Assembly (NCBI GenBank): GCA_021782365.1
Contig: JAJXVB010000001.1
Span: 310,001 to 374,000 of the forward strand
Source of the DNA: Pseudomonadota bacterium
GTDB taxonomy: Bacteria > Pseudomonadota > Gammaproteobacteria > Burkholderiales > Gallionellaceae
Direction: 5' to 3'
Length of the DNA stretch: 64,000 nucleotides
Positions 50,866 through 60,868 of this stretch are shown in pieces. Every line of letters starts with the position of its first letter. Position 1 is the first letter of the stretch. The notes under the pieces are model-generated. The model was not told the DNA's origin, did not search any database, and saw nothing but the letters and a program-made list of their open reading frames with translations. The translations under genes were made by a program, and so were the position numbers.

Positions 50866-52116
50866 TCAGGCCGCCTTGGGCGTATCCGTATAGACGATGA
50901 TGGGCTTGAGTTCTCCGACAGACGCGGTCTCTTCCAGCACCACCTTGCTGACGTTATCCATCGATGGCAGATCGAACATCACGTCCAGCAATGCATGCTC
51001 CAGAATCGAACGAAGGCCACGCGCACCCGTCTTGCGTACTAGCGCCTTCTTTGCAACCGCAAGCAAGGCGTTTTCGCGGAATTCGAGATCAACCCCTTCC
51101 ATCGCGAAAAGCTTCTGATACTGCTTGGTGAGCGCATTCTTGGGCTCCGTGAGTATCCTCACCATCGCGGCCTCATCCAGCTCTTCCAGGGTTGCGACCA
51201 CCGGCAGGCGGCCCACGAATTCAGGTATCAGCCCGAACTTCACGAGATCTTCCGGTTCGACATCGCGCAGCGTCTCACCTGTCTTTCTCTCATCGACCGA
51301 ACTCACGGTCGCGCCAAACCCGATGCCGGACTTGGATGAACGGTTGCGTATGATCTTTTCCAGGCCATCGAAGGCGCCGCCGCAGATGAACAGAATATTG
51401 GTCGTATCCACCTGCAAGAATTCGGTGTTCGGATGCTTGCGTCCACCCTGAGGAGGGATCGAGGCCTTTGTGCCCTCGATCAGCTTCAAAAGCGCCTGCT
51501 GCACGCCCTCGCCCGACACATCCCTGGTGATCGAAGGATTGTCGGACTTCCTCGAAATCTTGTCGATCTCATCCACATACACGATGCCGCGCTGCGCCTT
51601 CTCGACATTGTAATCGCATGCCTGCAGCAGCTTCTGTATGATGTTCTCGACGTCTTCGCCGACATAACCGGCCTCGGTCAGCGTGGTCGCATCGGCCATC
51701 ACGAAAGGCACATCCAGCATGCGCGCCAGGGTTTGCGCGAGCAATGTCTTGCCAGAACCCGTCGGCCCTACCAGCAAAATATTGCTCTTGGAAAGTTCGA
51801 CTCCGTCGTTCGTGTTGCTCTTGAGTCTCTTGTAATGGTTGTAGACCGCAACAGACAGGATGCGCTTGGCGCGTTCCTGCCCGATCACGTATTCGTCAAG
51901 GGTTGCGCAGATCTCCTTTGGAACTGGCAGCTCCGACTTGTCACCCTGCCCGTTCTCTCCCTGTATCTCTTCGCGCATGATGTCGTTGCAAAGCGTGATG
52001 CACTCGTCGCACACGAACACGGATGGCCCTGCGATGAGCTTGCGAACCTCATGCTGACTCTTGCCGCAAAACGAGCAATAAAGCAGCTTGTCACCAGATT
52101 TCTTATCGTTAGCCAT
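50866..52116 (-). CDS. clpX: ClpX ATPase subunit of ClpXP
   Basis: 416 aa; N-terminal [11 protein letters not shown]...CDEC zinc domain; [15 protein letters not shown]. Confidence 0.97.
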   Translation of the reverse strand: MANDKKSGDKLLYCSFCGKSQHEVRKLIAGPSVFVCDECITLCNDIMREEIQGENGQGDKSELPVPKEICATLDEYVIGQERAKRILSVAVYNHYKRLKSNTNDGVELSKSNILLVGPTGSGKTLLAQTLARMLDVPFVMADATTLTEAGYVGEDVENIIQKLLQACDYNVEKAQRGIVYVDEIDKISRKSDNPSITRDVSGEGVQQALLKLIEGTKASIPPQGGRKHPNTEFLQVDTTNILFICGGAFDGLEKIIRNRSSKSGIGFGATVSSVDERKTGETLRDVEPEDLVKFGLIPEFVGRLPVVATLEELDEAAMVRILTEPKNALTKQYQKLFAMEGVDLEFRENALLAVAKKALVRKTGARGLRSILEHALLDVMFDLPSMDNVSKVVLEETASVGELKPIIVYTDTPKAA

Positions 52117-52139
52117 GGCAAACCTCTCTCAAATTTTTA

Positions 52140-52748
52140 TCAGGCGCGCTTGTCCAGCACCTGATCGACCAGCCCATAGGCAACGGCATCCGCCGCGCTC
52201 ATGAAATTATCGCGATCCGTGTCGCGCTCGATCACTTCGACCGATTGCCCGGTATGCGTCGCCAGCATCTGATTGAGCTTCTGCTTCAAATACAGTATCT
52301 CGCGAGCATGGATTTCGATGTCCGATGCCTGCCCCCTGAAGCCTCCCAGAGGCTGATGTATCATCACGCGCGAATTGGGCAGGCAGAAGCGCTTGCCCTT
52401 TTCGCCTGCCGTCAGGAGAAACGCGCCCATGCTGGCCGCCTGCCCTATGCAAAGCGTGCTCACCGCAGGCTTGATGAACTGCATGGTGTCGTAGATCGCC
52501 ATGCCTGCCGTGACCGAGCCGCCGGGAGAATTGATGTAGAAGTGTATGTCCTTGTCCGGGTTTTCCGATTCCAGAAAAAGCATCTGCGCGACGATCAGGT
52601 TGGCCGTGTGGTCGTTCACCTCGCCCACCAGAAACACCACGCGCTCCTTCAAAAGGCGTGAATAGATGTCATAGGCTCGCTCGCCCCGACCGCTGGACTC
52701 GACCACCATGGGGATCATGCCGATATTCTTCGTCTCTTCGTAATGCAT
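52140..52748 (-). CDS. clpP: ClpP protease subunit
   Basis: 202 aa; [14 protein letters not shown] (Ser) and [20 protein letters not shown] (His). Confidence 0.97.
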   Translation of the reverse strand: MHYEETKNIGMIPMVVESSGRGERAYDIYSRLLKERVVFLVGEVNDHTANLIVAQMLFLESENPDKDIHFYINSPGGSVTAGMAIYDTMQFIKPAVSTLCIGQAASMGAFLLTAGEKGKRFCLPNSRVMIHQPLGGFRGQASDIEIHAREILYLKQKLNQMLATHTGQSVEVIERDTDRDNFMSAADAVAYGLVDQVLDKRA

Positions 52749-52749
52749 G

Positions 52750-54048
52750 TCAATTCCCCATCAAATCTGTAAATGTAACGGCCTGATCGGTCACCTTGGC
52801 GCGCGCCATCACCCATTCCACGACGCTTTCTTCCAGGGCCAGATTCTCGAGTTCCTGATAGCGGGACGGATCCGCATAGTGCCAGCGTACCACTTCTTCC
52901 GGATGCTCGAAACTCTGGGCGTAATCTTCGACCAGCGCGCGAACCTTCTCAGGATCTGCCTTGATCTCCTGCTTCTGAGCGAGATCGGCCAGTATCAGCC
53001 CCAGCTTGACACGCTTTTCCGCGCGCTCGCGGAAAAGTTCGGGCGGCAATTGCGCGCCTTTTTTCATCATGCCGCGCTGCTCCATCTCTTCTGCGGTCTG
53101 ATGCATCAGCCTGTGCATCTCCCATTCGACCAGCGCACGAGGCAGCTCAAACCTGGCAACCTTGAGCAGCAAGTCCATCGCCGCATCCTTGTTCCTGCCC
53201 TTCAGGCGGCGCGAAACTTCGCGCTCCAGATTGCCGCGCACTTCATCCTGCAGCCTTGCCACATCCCCATCCGCGATGCCGACGGATTTGGCGAATTCAG
53301 AATCCACCTCCGGCAGCACCTGCGCCTCGACGCTTTTCACCGTGATCTGGAAGGTGACCTGCTTGCCCGCCACATCCTTGCCATGATAATCCTCGGGAAA
53401 AGTCATGTCGAAAGACTTGGTCTCACCGGCGCTCATGCCGACGATCGCTGTCTCGAAATCGCGCAGCATGCGGCCAGAACCTGGAACGACCGGATAATCC
53501 TTTGCCTCCCCGCCCTGGAATGGCTTGCCGTCCAGCGTGCCTACAAAGTCGATCAGCACCCTGTCTTCGTTCTGCGCCGCCCTTGTCACTAGGGCATAGG
53601 TCGCGCGCTGCTTGCGCAGCGTGGCAATGGTGTTGTCCACATCCTACTGTGTCAACTCATGGGACGAGCGCACGACAGATTCGCCCGAAATGTCGCCAAG
53701 AACCACTTCCGGGTAAACCTCGAAAGTCGCGCTGTATTCGATTTCATCAGCATTCCAGTCGGCTGTCTTCACTGTAAACTCGGGGTCTCCCGCGACTTTC
53801 AAAGACTGCGCCTGTATGGCCTCCATGAAAGACTTCTGCAACGCATCTCCGAGCGCTTCGCGGCGCGCTTCCGAACCGTAATACTGCTCGAGTATCTTGC
53901 CTGGAATCTTGCCAGGACGGAATCCTGCGATCTTCGCGGTCTTCCCGATGCGCTTCAAGCGGTCAGCCACCTGACTGTTCACGGCTTGCTGGGGAATCTT
54001 TGCGTTCAGTCGACGCTCTAGGGCGCTTACGGTTTCTACGCTGGTCAT
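52750..54048 (-). pseudogene. tig: Trigger factor gene interrupted by one in-frame TAG (frame otherwise intact)
   Basis: ORFs 53644-54048 and 52750-53640 lie in the same minus frame, separated by TAG at 53644-53646 then GAT. N part has GFRPGKIP; C part starts DVDNTIATLRKQRATY then FKBP-like and C domains. Confidence 0.8.
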
Positions 54049-54233
54049 GCTTTAGTATCCTTCAGAATATATATGAATGGGTTTCACGCGAGGAAAGCTC
54101 GATTTTCTTCAAGTCATTGAATCAGCTTTTCAAATCAGCGCCAGCGCGGTCGTCATGCCGCCGCGAGCGATGCTGCCCAACGCCTGCTCCCGAAAGATTG
54201 TAACAGAATCCTGCTCTTCGAGCATACCGGACG

Positions 54234-55442
54234 CTAACACCAGGACTTACCTGACTTGTCATATTCCCTTGCGTATTTCTCCCAGTCGGAACGGATATTC
54301 ACAGCCTGTCTGGCTGCAAGCTTCAACAAGCTCGCCTGCCAGTCGCGCCTCTCGCCGAATGCCATCCATTCGTCCGCAATCGCAGCCCCTGACCTCCCGC
54401 CGCTGCGCAAATGCCCCCAGGCTATGATTTCGCCCATGCTGCTTATCACCCGCTCTAGACGCTTGAACTTTCCATTCCATCCGGAAAGCTGGAGCCTGTC
54501 CGCGGTGGGCTGCAGCCCCTTTAGCAGGAATGGCTTGCCATCGAAGTTCACCGCATTGAGAAAGGCCGGAGAGATCGCCTGCGCCCATTGCTGAACATTG
54601 ACGACGCGATGCGCCTCGCTCTCCCATGATGGCTGCCTGTGAACGAGATAGGGCGTAAGCGCGCTCGGCGTCGCCTCCTTCAGATCGAGCAGGAAATTTT
54701 CGTCCGGGCTGCCCCGCCCCTCTATCAGCACGGCATAACGTTGAAGGCCAAGGCTGCCGGTTCCGGCAATCCGCCTAGCAGCATCCAGCGGGCGGTAGAA
54801 TCCTGGATGTTCCTGGCCGCGCGCATATTTCTCGACAAAGGCCATCACACGGGACTTTTCTTCGGAATCCAATTCCAGCGCATGCCTTCCATCGACCCTG
54901 ATGCTGCGCATGCCTTTGCGCAACCTAGTCCTGCTGTTCAAGAACGCCTCCCTGTGCCTCAGCCTCAATGGATTCAAAAGGCTCCTGATCATCCCGCTTG
55001 CGGTATCCCGCTCAACCCATCTGGCCTTGCCCGCGATGAGTGCAGCCGAATAGCTTGAAAGGCCGATCCGGCATAGCCTTTCTGCGTCCATGTCGGGCAG
55101 ATTCAGGGAACTAGCTGCCACCAGAATGCTGGCGAGCCAGCGACCGAGTTCCCATGTCGCAGGTGCGAGCGCCGCCTCATCGAAATCGTTCATATCGAAA
55201 TATACGAGCCGGTTATCTCCCTTGTAGGATCCGAAATTCTCCAGATGCAAATCCCCGCATATCCAGGCAACTGGCGCATCGTTGAGACGAGCGTCGTGAA
55301 TCGGCCAGCCCTCGTAATAGAGGTGACAGGTGCCGCGCATGAAGGAAAAGGGGTTCTCGCGCATCGCACGGTACTTCATCGACAACCGCTCGGCTTCACG
55401 TCCCGAATTGTGCTTCAGTATGGAATCGACGATCTTGTTCAT
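54234..55442 (-). CDS. DUF2252 family protein
   Basis: Start MNKIVDSILKHNSGREAER at 55442 probable; NPFSFMRGTCHLYYEGW, WICGDLHLENFGSYKGDNRLVYFDMNDFDEAALAPATWELGRWLAS. Confidence 0.8.
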   Translation of the reverse strand: MNKIVDSILKHNSGREAERLSMKYRAMRENPFSFMRGTCHLYYEGWPIHDARLNDAPVAWICGDLHLENFGSYKGDNRLVYFDMNDFDEAALAPATWELGRWLASILVAASSLNLPDMDAERLCRIGLSSYSAALIAGKARWVERDTASGMIRSLLNPLRLRHREAFLNSRTRLRKGMRSIRVDGRHALELDSEEKSRVMAFVEKYARGQEHPGFYRPLDAARRIAGTGSLGLQRYAVLIEGRGSPDENFLLDLKEATPSALTPYLVHRQPSWESEAHRVVNVQQWAQAISPAFLNAVNFDGKPFLLKGLQPTADRLQLSGWNGKFKRLERVISSMGEIIAWGHLRSGGRSGAAIADEWMAFGERRDWQASLLKLAARQAVNIRSDWEKYAREYDKSGKSWC

Positions 55443-55566
55443 GTCCGCACCTTCTGTCAGAGTTGAGCCTTGCATATCCTACCCCAGGATTAGGAATCGG
55501 ATCATTCAGCGTGGTAAACTTGTCCTAACCAAAGAACGGTTCCCTCATTCGGAATTTTCAAAATTT

Positions 55567-58500
55567 ATGATTTTGCGTGGCCCAAACCGCCCAGATCTGC
55601 TGCAATCCGAAACACTGCCCGAAATTTTCGAAGCGACCGCACGCAGGATGCCTGACAAGATCGCGCTGATTTCAGGCGCGCGCACCCTAAGCTATGCTGA
55701 GCTCGATGCGGCAGCCGACCGGCTCGCAAGCCGCCTGCTCGCTAATGGCGTTATGGCGGGTCAGATCATAGGCCTATGGCTGCCTCGCGGACCCGAGCTT
55801 CTGACAGCCCAGCTCGCGATATGCAAGGCCGGAGCCGCATGGCTGCCCTTCGATGCAGACATCCCGGCCGCAAGGATAGACATCTGCATGTCAGACGCCC
55901 AAAGTCCGGGACTGCTCACCTGCCGAGCATTCTTGCCGCAGCTGGGAGACCATGCCCTTCTCTCCTGGACCATCGAGGACCTGCTTGAATCAGACGATGA
56001 GCCAAGGCTACGCAGAAGCAGTGACTTCGGACCTGACAGTCCCGCCTATGTGATCTACACATCGGGCTCCACCGGCAACCCCAAGGGCATCCTGATCAGC
56101 CAGCGCAGCATTTGCCATTTCCTGCGCAGCGAAAACGAAGTGCTGGGCGTGCGCGATGAAGACAAGGTCTATCAGGGCTTCTCGGTCGCCTTCGACATGT
56201 CCTTCGAGGAAATCTGGATAGCCTATCTTGTCGGCGCAACCCTCTGGCTTGCTCCTAAGGAAATCACCGGCGACCCGGACGCCCTGACAGCGGCGCTCGA
56301 GGAAAATCTCATCAGCGTGCTGCATGCCGTACCCACCCTGCTGGCCCTCCTCCCCAGGGACATACCCTCGCTCAGGCTGATCAACCTGGGCGGCGAGATG
56401 TGCCCACAGTCCCTGGTCGAGAGATGGGCAACGCCAGACCGCCAGCTCTTCAACACATACGGCCCGACAGAGGCCACGGTATCGGCAAGTCTTGCGCAAC
56501 TGCACAGGGGAGAACCCGTCACGATAGGCAAGCCTCTGCCCAACTATGGACTGCTCGTGGTGGATAGCGATCTCAAGCTTGCCCCCCAGGGGGAGACCGG
56601 CGAGCTCTGCATCACCGGACCAGGAGTGGCTCAAGGGTATCTCGGCCGCCCCGATCTCACCTCGGAAAAATTCCTGGCCAATCCCTTTGCCCAGAGTGAA
56701 CACGAAGCGCGTCTTTATCGCACCGGCGACTTGGCTCATATCGATGAGTCGGGCAACATCCACTGCCTTGGCCGCGTGGACGATCAGGTCAAGATACGCG
56801 GCTTCAGAGTCGAACTCGGGGAGATCGAGGCCTTGCTCTCCAAGGAGCAAGGCATGGGAACTGCCGCGGTGATCATGAAGGATCTTGACGGCGTGGAGCA
56901 GCTCGTCGCCTATTATGTCGCCAATGCGGATGTCTCCACGACTTCGCTTCGCAAGAGCCTTTCCGAGAAACTGCCTCCCTACATGGTGCCCGCGCGCTTC
57001 GAAGCCCTGGAGGCAATGCCTCGCCTGACCTCGGGGAAGATAGACCGCAAGGCGTTGCGCGCGCTGACTTTGGCCGCATCCGTCCTGCCCGATGAATCAG
57101 ACAAGCCGGAGAGCGAAGCAGAAGCCGCATTGTTTTCCGCCTTGCATCGCCTTTTCCCAGGACAGGCGCTGTTGCGCAAGGCGGATTTCTTCACCGATCT
57201 CGGCGGACATTCGCTGCTTGCCGCGCGCCTGGTTTCCCATTTGCGCGAGGATGCGCGTTTTGCCAATGCGACGGTCCACGACATCTATTCTCAAAGAAAG
57301 CTGGGATCGATCGCCAAGGCGCTCTCGGAAAAGGAGCTGCCGCCCGAAGCAGTCACCATTCATATCGCCGAGACGCCGAGGCTGCGGCGCATCCTTTGCA
57401 GCCTGGCCCAGGCAACGGTCATCCCGCCTCTGGTATGCCTCAAGATGGCGCAATGGCTTTCTCCCTTCTTCACCTACCACTATTTCACCGGCGACCCCGG
57501 CGACACGATGTCGCGCGCGATCTTCGCATCGCTGCTGGTCTATCTGGTCGCGAACGTCGGCAGCTTCTTCTTCGCGATCGCCGCGAAATGGCTGATCATG
57601 GGCAGAGCCAAGGCAGGGCGCTACCCTCTGTGGGGTGTCATGTATTTTCGCTGGTGGCTGGCAGACAGGATATGCGAGGTTCCTCCTCGGCATCTCCTGT
57701 CCGGCTCTTCGCTCAATGCGATGTATTTGAGAGCCCTGGGCGCCAAGGTAGGACGCGACACGCTGATAGGCGCGCTGTCGATAAGGGCTCCCGACCTCCT
57801 GGAAATCGGAAACGGCGTATCCATAGGCTCTTCCGTGAACCTCGAAAACGTCAGGGTCGAAGGGAACGAGCTGATCATGGGCAACATCCGAATAGGCGAT
57901 GAAGCCGTGGTCGATTCCTATGCCGTGATCGAGGGCGAAAGCTCCATAGGGGAATATGCGCATCTCGGCGGGCTCGCATCCCTGTCTTCGGGAAAACATG
58001 TGCCCGATGCAGAGCGCTGGGAAGGTGCGCCTGCGCGCTTCGAGGCCAAGGCGGATATCCAGTCCAGAAGGCCTCGCGTCTCGGTATCAAAGTTACGCAG
58101 CGCCATGGAAACGCTCTTCTATTTCCTTGGGGCGAATCTCGTCGCGATCGTTTTCTTCCTGCCGGTTTTTCCGAGCTTCATCCTGATCGACTGGCTGGAC
58201 GGCCGCTGGCTTAACATCGCCGATGCGCATGTCGCACCGCTGAGCGCCTTCCTTACCTACCTGATCCTTTCCATACCGGCAAGCGCCGTGCTGGTGATCG
58301 CGACCATACTGGCCTCGACAGGCTTCCGCTATCTCGTCCTTCCAAGGTTAAAGGAAGGCAGCTGGTCGGTGCACAGCATGGTGTACTTCAGCAAGTGGCT
58401 TAGCAACCAGATACAGGAATCCAGCCTTTTTGCGCTGCACGGCCTATATGCCACCGTATATGCGCCCTGGTGGTATCGGCTTCTCGGCGCGCGCATAGGC

Positions 58501-59526
58501 AAGGGGACCGAGATTTCAACGGCCCTGGGCGTTGTTCCGGACATGCTGACCGTGGGAGAGGACAGTTTCGTCGCAGACGGCGTGATGCTGGGAGACGAGC
58601 GCATAGAGGGAGGATGGATGAGCCTGAGACCCACGGTCATCGGCAACCGCACCTTCCTCGGCAACGGCGCCTTCGTGCCGGATGGCAGCATATTGCCGGA
58701 CGACCTGCTGATCGGCGTGCAGTCCAGCGTGCCTGATAACGGCCTCATGAAACCGGGCGATACCTGGGTCGGCAACCCGCCCATCATACTGCCTGCGCGC
58801 GAACAGTTCGAAGGATACGACAAGCGCCTCACCTTCGAACCCAGCCTCATGCGGCGCATCAGCCGCGGCATCGTGGAAGGGCTGCGCATCGTGATGCCGA
58901 TGGCCGTGGTGATCGCGGTTGGCTATCTCACGGTCGCGCTGGTGATGCCTCTTGCAAGCGCAGGGCTCCTTCTCGATACTCTGATCGCACTGTCGCTGGC
59001 GGGATTCCTCTACGGAATAGGCTCCTTCCTCTTCGTCGTGCTGATCAAATGGCTGGCGGTAGGCCGCTACAGGACCCGCTCCGTTCCGATGTGGACTTCA
59101 TTCGTCTGGAGAAGCGAAGCGGTGACGAATCTGTATGAATCCATCGCCGTGCCCAATTTTGTGGAATTCCTGCGCGGCACCCCCATGCTGCCGCCCTGCA
59201 TGCGGCTGCTTGGCTGCAAGATGGGCAAGGGCATCTACATGGACACCACCTTCCTGACAGAATTCGACTGCGTGAGCATAGGCGACTATTCCGCAATCAA
59301 CGGCTGGAGCGGCCCGCAGACTCATCTCTTCGAGGACCGCATCATGAAGATAGGCGAAGTGAGCATAGGGAAAGGCGTGACCGTAGGCCCGCGCGCGATC
59401 ATCCTGTACGGCGCCCACATCGGCGATGGCGCATCGCTTGGCCCGATGACGCTGATACTCAAGGGGGAGAACATCCCCAAGGGTACCGGCTGGACGGGCT
59501 CCCCTGCCGTACCCCGGAGCGCATGA
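55567..59526 (+). CDS. Pls/PosA-type NRPS-like synthetase: adenylation + carrier protein + membrane/left-handed beta-helix acyltransferase-like C-terminal repeats
   Basis: ATG 55567 preferred (MILRGPNRPDLLQSE). A domain: YVIYTSGSTGNPKGI, NTYGPTEATV, YRTGDLAHIDESGNIHCLGRVDDQVKIRGFRVELGEIE, LTSGKIDRKAL; PCP FFTDLGGHSLLAARLV; then several TM clusters and hexapeptide-repeat segments. Confidence 0.88.
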   Translation: MILRGPNRPDLLQSETLPEIFEATARRMPDKIALISGARTLSYAELDAAADRLASRLLANGVMAGQIIGLWLPRGPELLTAQLAICKAGAAWLPFDADIPAARIDICMSDAQSPGLLTCRAFLPQLGDHALLSWTIEDLLESDDEPRLRRSSDFGPDSPAYVIYTSGSTGNPKGILISQRSICHFLRSENEVLGVRDEDKVYQGFSVAFDMSFEEIWIAYLVGATLWLAPKEITGDPDALTAALEENLISVLHAVPTLLALLPRDIPSLRLINLGGEMCPQSLVERWATPDRQLFNTYGPTEATVSASLAQLHRGEPVTIGKPLPNYGLLVVDSDLKLAPQGETGELCITGPGVAQGYLGRPDLTSEKFLANPFAQSEHEARLYRTGDLAHIDESGNIHCLGRVDDQVKIRGFRVELGEIEALLSKEQGMGTAAVIMKDLDGVEQLVAYYVANADVSTTSLRKSLSEKLPPYMVPARFEALEAMPRLTSGKIDRKALRALTLAASVLPDESDKPESEAEAALFSALHRLFPGQALLRKADFFTDLGGHSLLAARLVSHLREDARFANATVHDIYSQRKLGSIAKALSEKELPPEAVTIHIAETPRLRRILCSLAQATVIPPLVCLKMAQWLSPFFTYHYFTGDPGDTMSRAIFASLLVYLVANVGSFFFAIAAKWLIMGRAKAGRYPLWGVMYFRWWLADRICEVPPRHLLSGSSLNAMYLRALGAKVGRDTLIGALSIRAPDLLEIGNGVSIGSSVNLENVRVEGNELIMGNIRIGDEAVVDSYAVIEGESSIGEYAHLGGLASLSSGKHVPDAERWEGAPARFEAKADIQSRRPRVSVSKLRSAMETLFYFLGANLVAIVFFLPVFPSFILIDWLDGRWLNIADAHVAPLSAFLTYLILSIPASAVLVIATILASTGFRYLVLPRLKEGSWSVHSMVYFSKWLSNQIQESSLFALHGLYATVYAPWWYRLLGARIGKGTEISTALGVVPDMLTVGEDSFVADGVMLGDERIEGGWMSLRPTVIGNRTFLGNGAFVPDGSILPDDLLIGVQSSVPDNGLMKPGDTWVGNPPIILPAREQFEGYDKRLTFEPSLMRRISRGIVEGLRIVMPMAVVIAVGYLTVALVMPLASAGLLLDTLIALSLAGFLYGIGSFLFVVLIKWLAVGRYRTRSVPMWTSFVWRSEAVTNLYESIAVPNFVEFLRGTPMLPPCMRLLGCKMGKGIYMDTTFLTEFDCVSIGDYSAINGWSGPQTHLFEDRIMKIGEVSIGKGVTVGPRAIILYGAHIGDGASLGPMTLILKGENIPKGTGWTGSPAVPRSA

Positions 59527-60050
59527 TGAGCATCGGGGCCCTGAACTGGCCTCAATGCCCTGAACGGCTTGACGGCATTGCGCTGATCCTGCTCGACCTT
59601 CCCCATGAAATACCGAGGGAAGAAGCGCGCCTCATGGCAAGGGCGGTGGTGAGAAACGCGGCGGCAAGACTGTTGAAAAAGCATGGGATAACGCTGATCG
59701 AGACGCCTGCCGGACCCAGGATTTCGGAAGGCATCCACATCAGCCTGAGCTATGCCGAAGGCAAGGCGCTGATCGGCCTCTCAGATGAAAGGCCTCTGGG
59801 GGTGGATATCGTAAGGATTGCTTCCATTCCTGAGGCCGATGCGCTGACGAGGCTCTATCTTCCGCCCTGCGGGGATGCCGATTTCGAGCTCAACTGGGCC
59901 AGGATGGAGGCCTGCTGCAAAGCCCTTAATCTTCCGCTTGCCGAAATCGATGAGGAGAGGGAAAAGGCCTATTCAGGCTGCGATCTCCCAGAATGCCGGC
60001 AAATAAAAGGCTACAGGATGGCGGTCGCCTTTCCCGCCAGAAGTTCGTAA
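59523..60050 (+). CDS. 4'-phosphopantetheinyl transferase superfamily protein
   Basis: 175 aa; HISLSYAEGKALIGLSDERPLGVDIVRI and WARMEACCKALN resemble Sfp/AcpS-type P2/P3 motifs; 4-nt ATGA overlap with the synthetase gene. Confidence 0.78.
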   Translation: MMSIGALNWPQCPERLDGIALILLDLPHEIPREEARLMARAVVRNAAARLLKKHGITLIETPAGPRISEGIHISLSYAEGKALIGLSDERPLGVDIVRIASIPEADALTRLYLPPCGDADFELNWARMEACCKALNLPLAEIDEEREKAYSGCDLPECRQIKGYRMAVAFPARSS

Positions 60051-60868
60051 CCCGCGATCACATCGAAGAGTTCCTCGTCTATGCCAGTCTGGCGCAGATG
60101 GTGGAAGTCCTGATTCAGCACCTCCAGGAGCTCGTCTATGTTTTTTTCCGCACGCCGCATCGAATTAAGGCGCGCGGCATTCTCGCTCGCAAGCGATTCG
60201 GCGCATGCGCGGAAAAGCGAGATGAAGAGGTATTCGCTTATCAAGGCCTTTAGCGTTCCCTCTCCGATGACTTCCGGCAGGTTCCCGGTAGGCCACCGCT
60301 TCTTCGCAAGCCCGGCTTGCCAGGCAGCATCCAGAGGCAAAAGCCGCTGCATCACAGGTTCATAGACCGAGCCAGGCTCAGGGCGATTGTGGAACACATA
60401 TACCCGTCCTGCCCCGTCCGCCTCCAGGGCCGCGAGGATGCGCCCCGTCGCCTTCGTGATCGCAGATATCGAATTAGGCACCGCAAAGCTTCGAACCATC
60501 CCGTAGGCTTCCAGGTATCCCTGCATGCGCTCCCCGATCACGAGCACATGCTTTTCGGATGACTCTCCCTCGAGTTTGCTGGCTACAAAATCCGCGAGCA
60601 CCTCGTTGAATTGCCCTGCCAGCCCCTGGTCCGAACCGAAAACCACTGCGCAGAGATTCCCAGAGCCTAGAACCCTTGCCGCTTCCCTGCTTCTCAGGCA
60701 GGCGACCAGCCCGAGTTCGACAGCACGGTAATATTCGTCAAGCGATGCGACCGCTCTCTCATACTGCGCGATGCTGGATGCTGCGAGCGCCTTCATCGTT
60801 CGCACCACGGAGCCAAGCTCTGCCGCGCTGTCTATCTTGTGGCGCAGGCTTTCGACCGTTTCGCTCAT
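60011..60868 (-). CDS. atpG: N-type ATPase gamma subunit
   Basis: 285 aa; [34 protein letters not shown]-terminal [34 protein letters not shown]. Confidence 0.88.
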   Translation of the reverse strand: MSETVESLRHKIDSAAELGSVVRTMKALAASSIAQYERAVASLDEYYRAVELGLVACLRSREAARVLGSGNLCAVVFGSDQGLAGQFNEVLADFVASKLEGESSEKHVLVIGERMQGYLEAYGMVRSFAVPNSISAITKATGRILAALEADGAGRVYVFHNRPEPGSVYEPVMQRLLPLDAAWQAGLAKKRWPTGNLPEVIGEGTLKALISEYLFISLFRACAESLASENAARLNSMRRAEKNIDELLEVLNQDFHHLRQTGIDEELFDVIAGYELLAGKATAIL

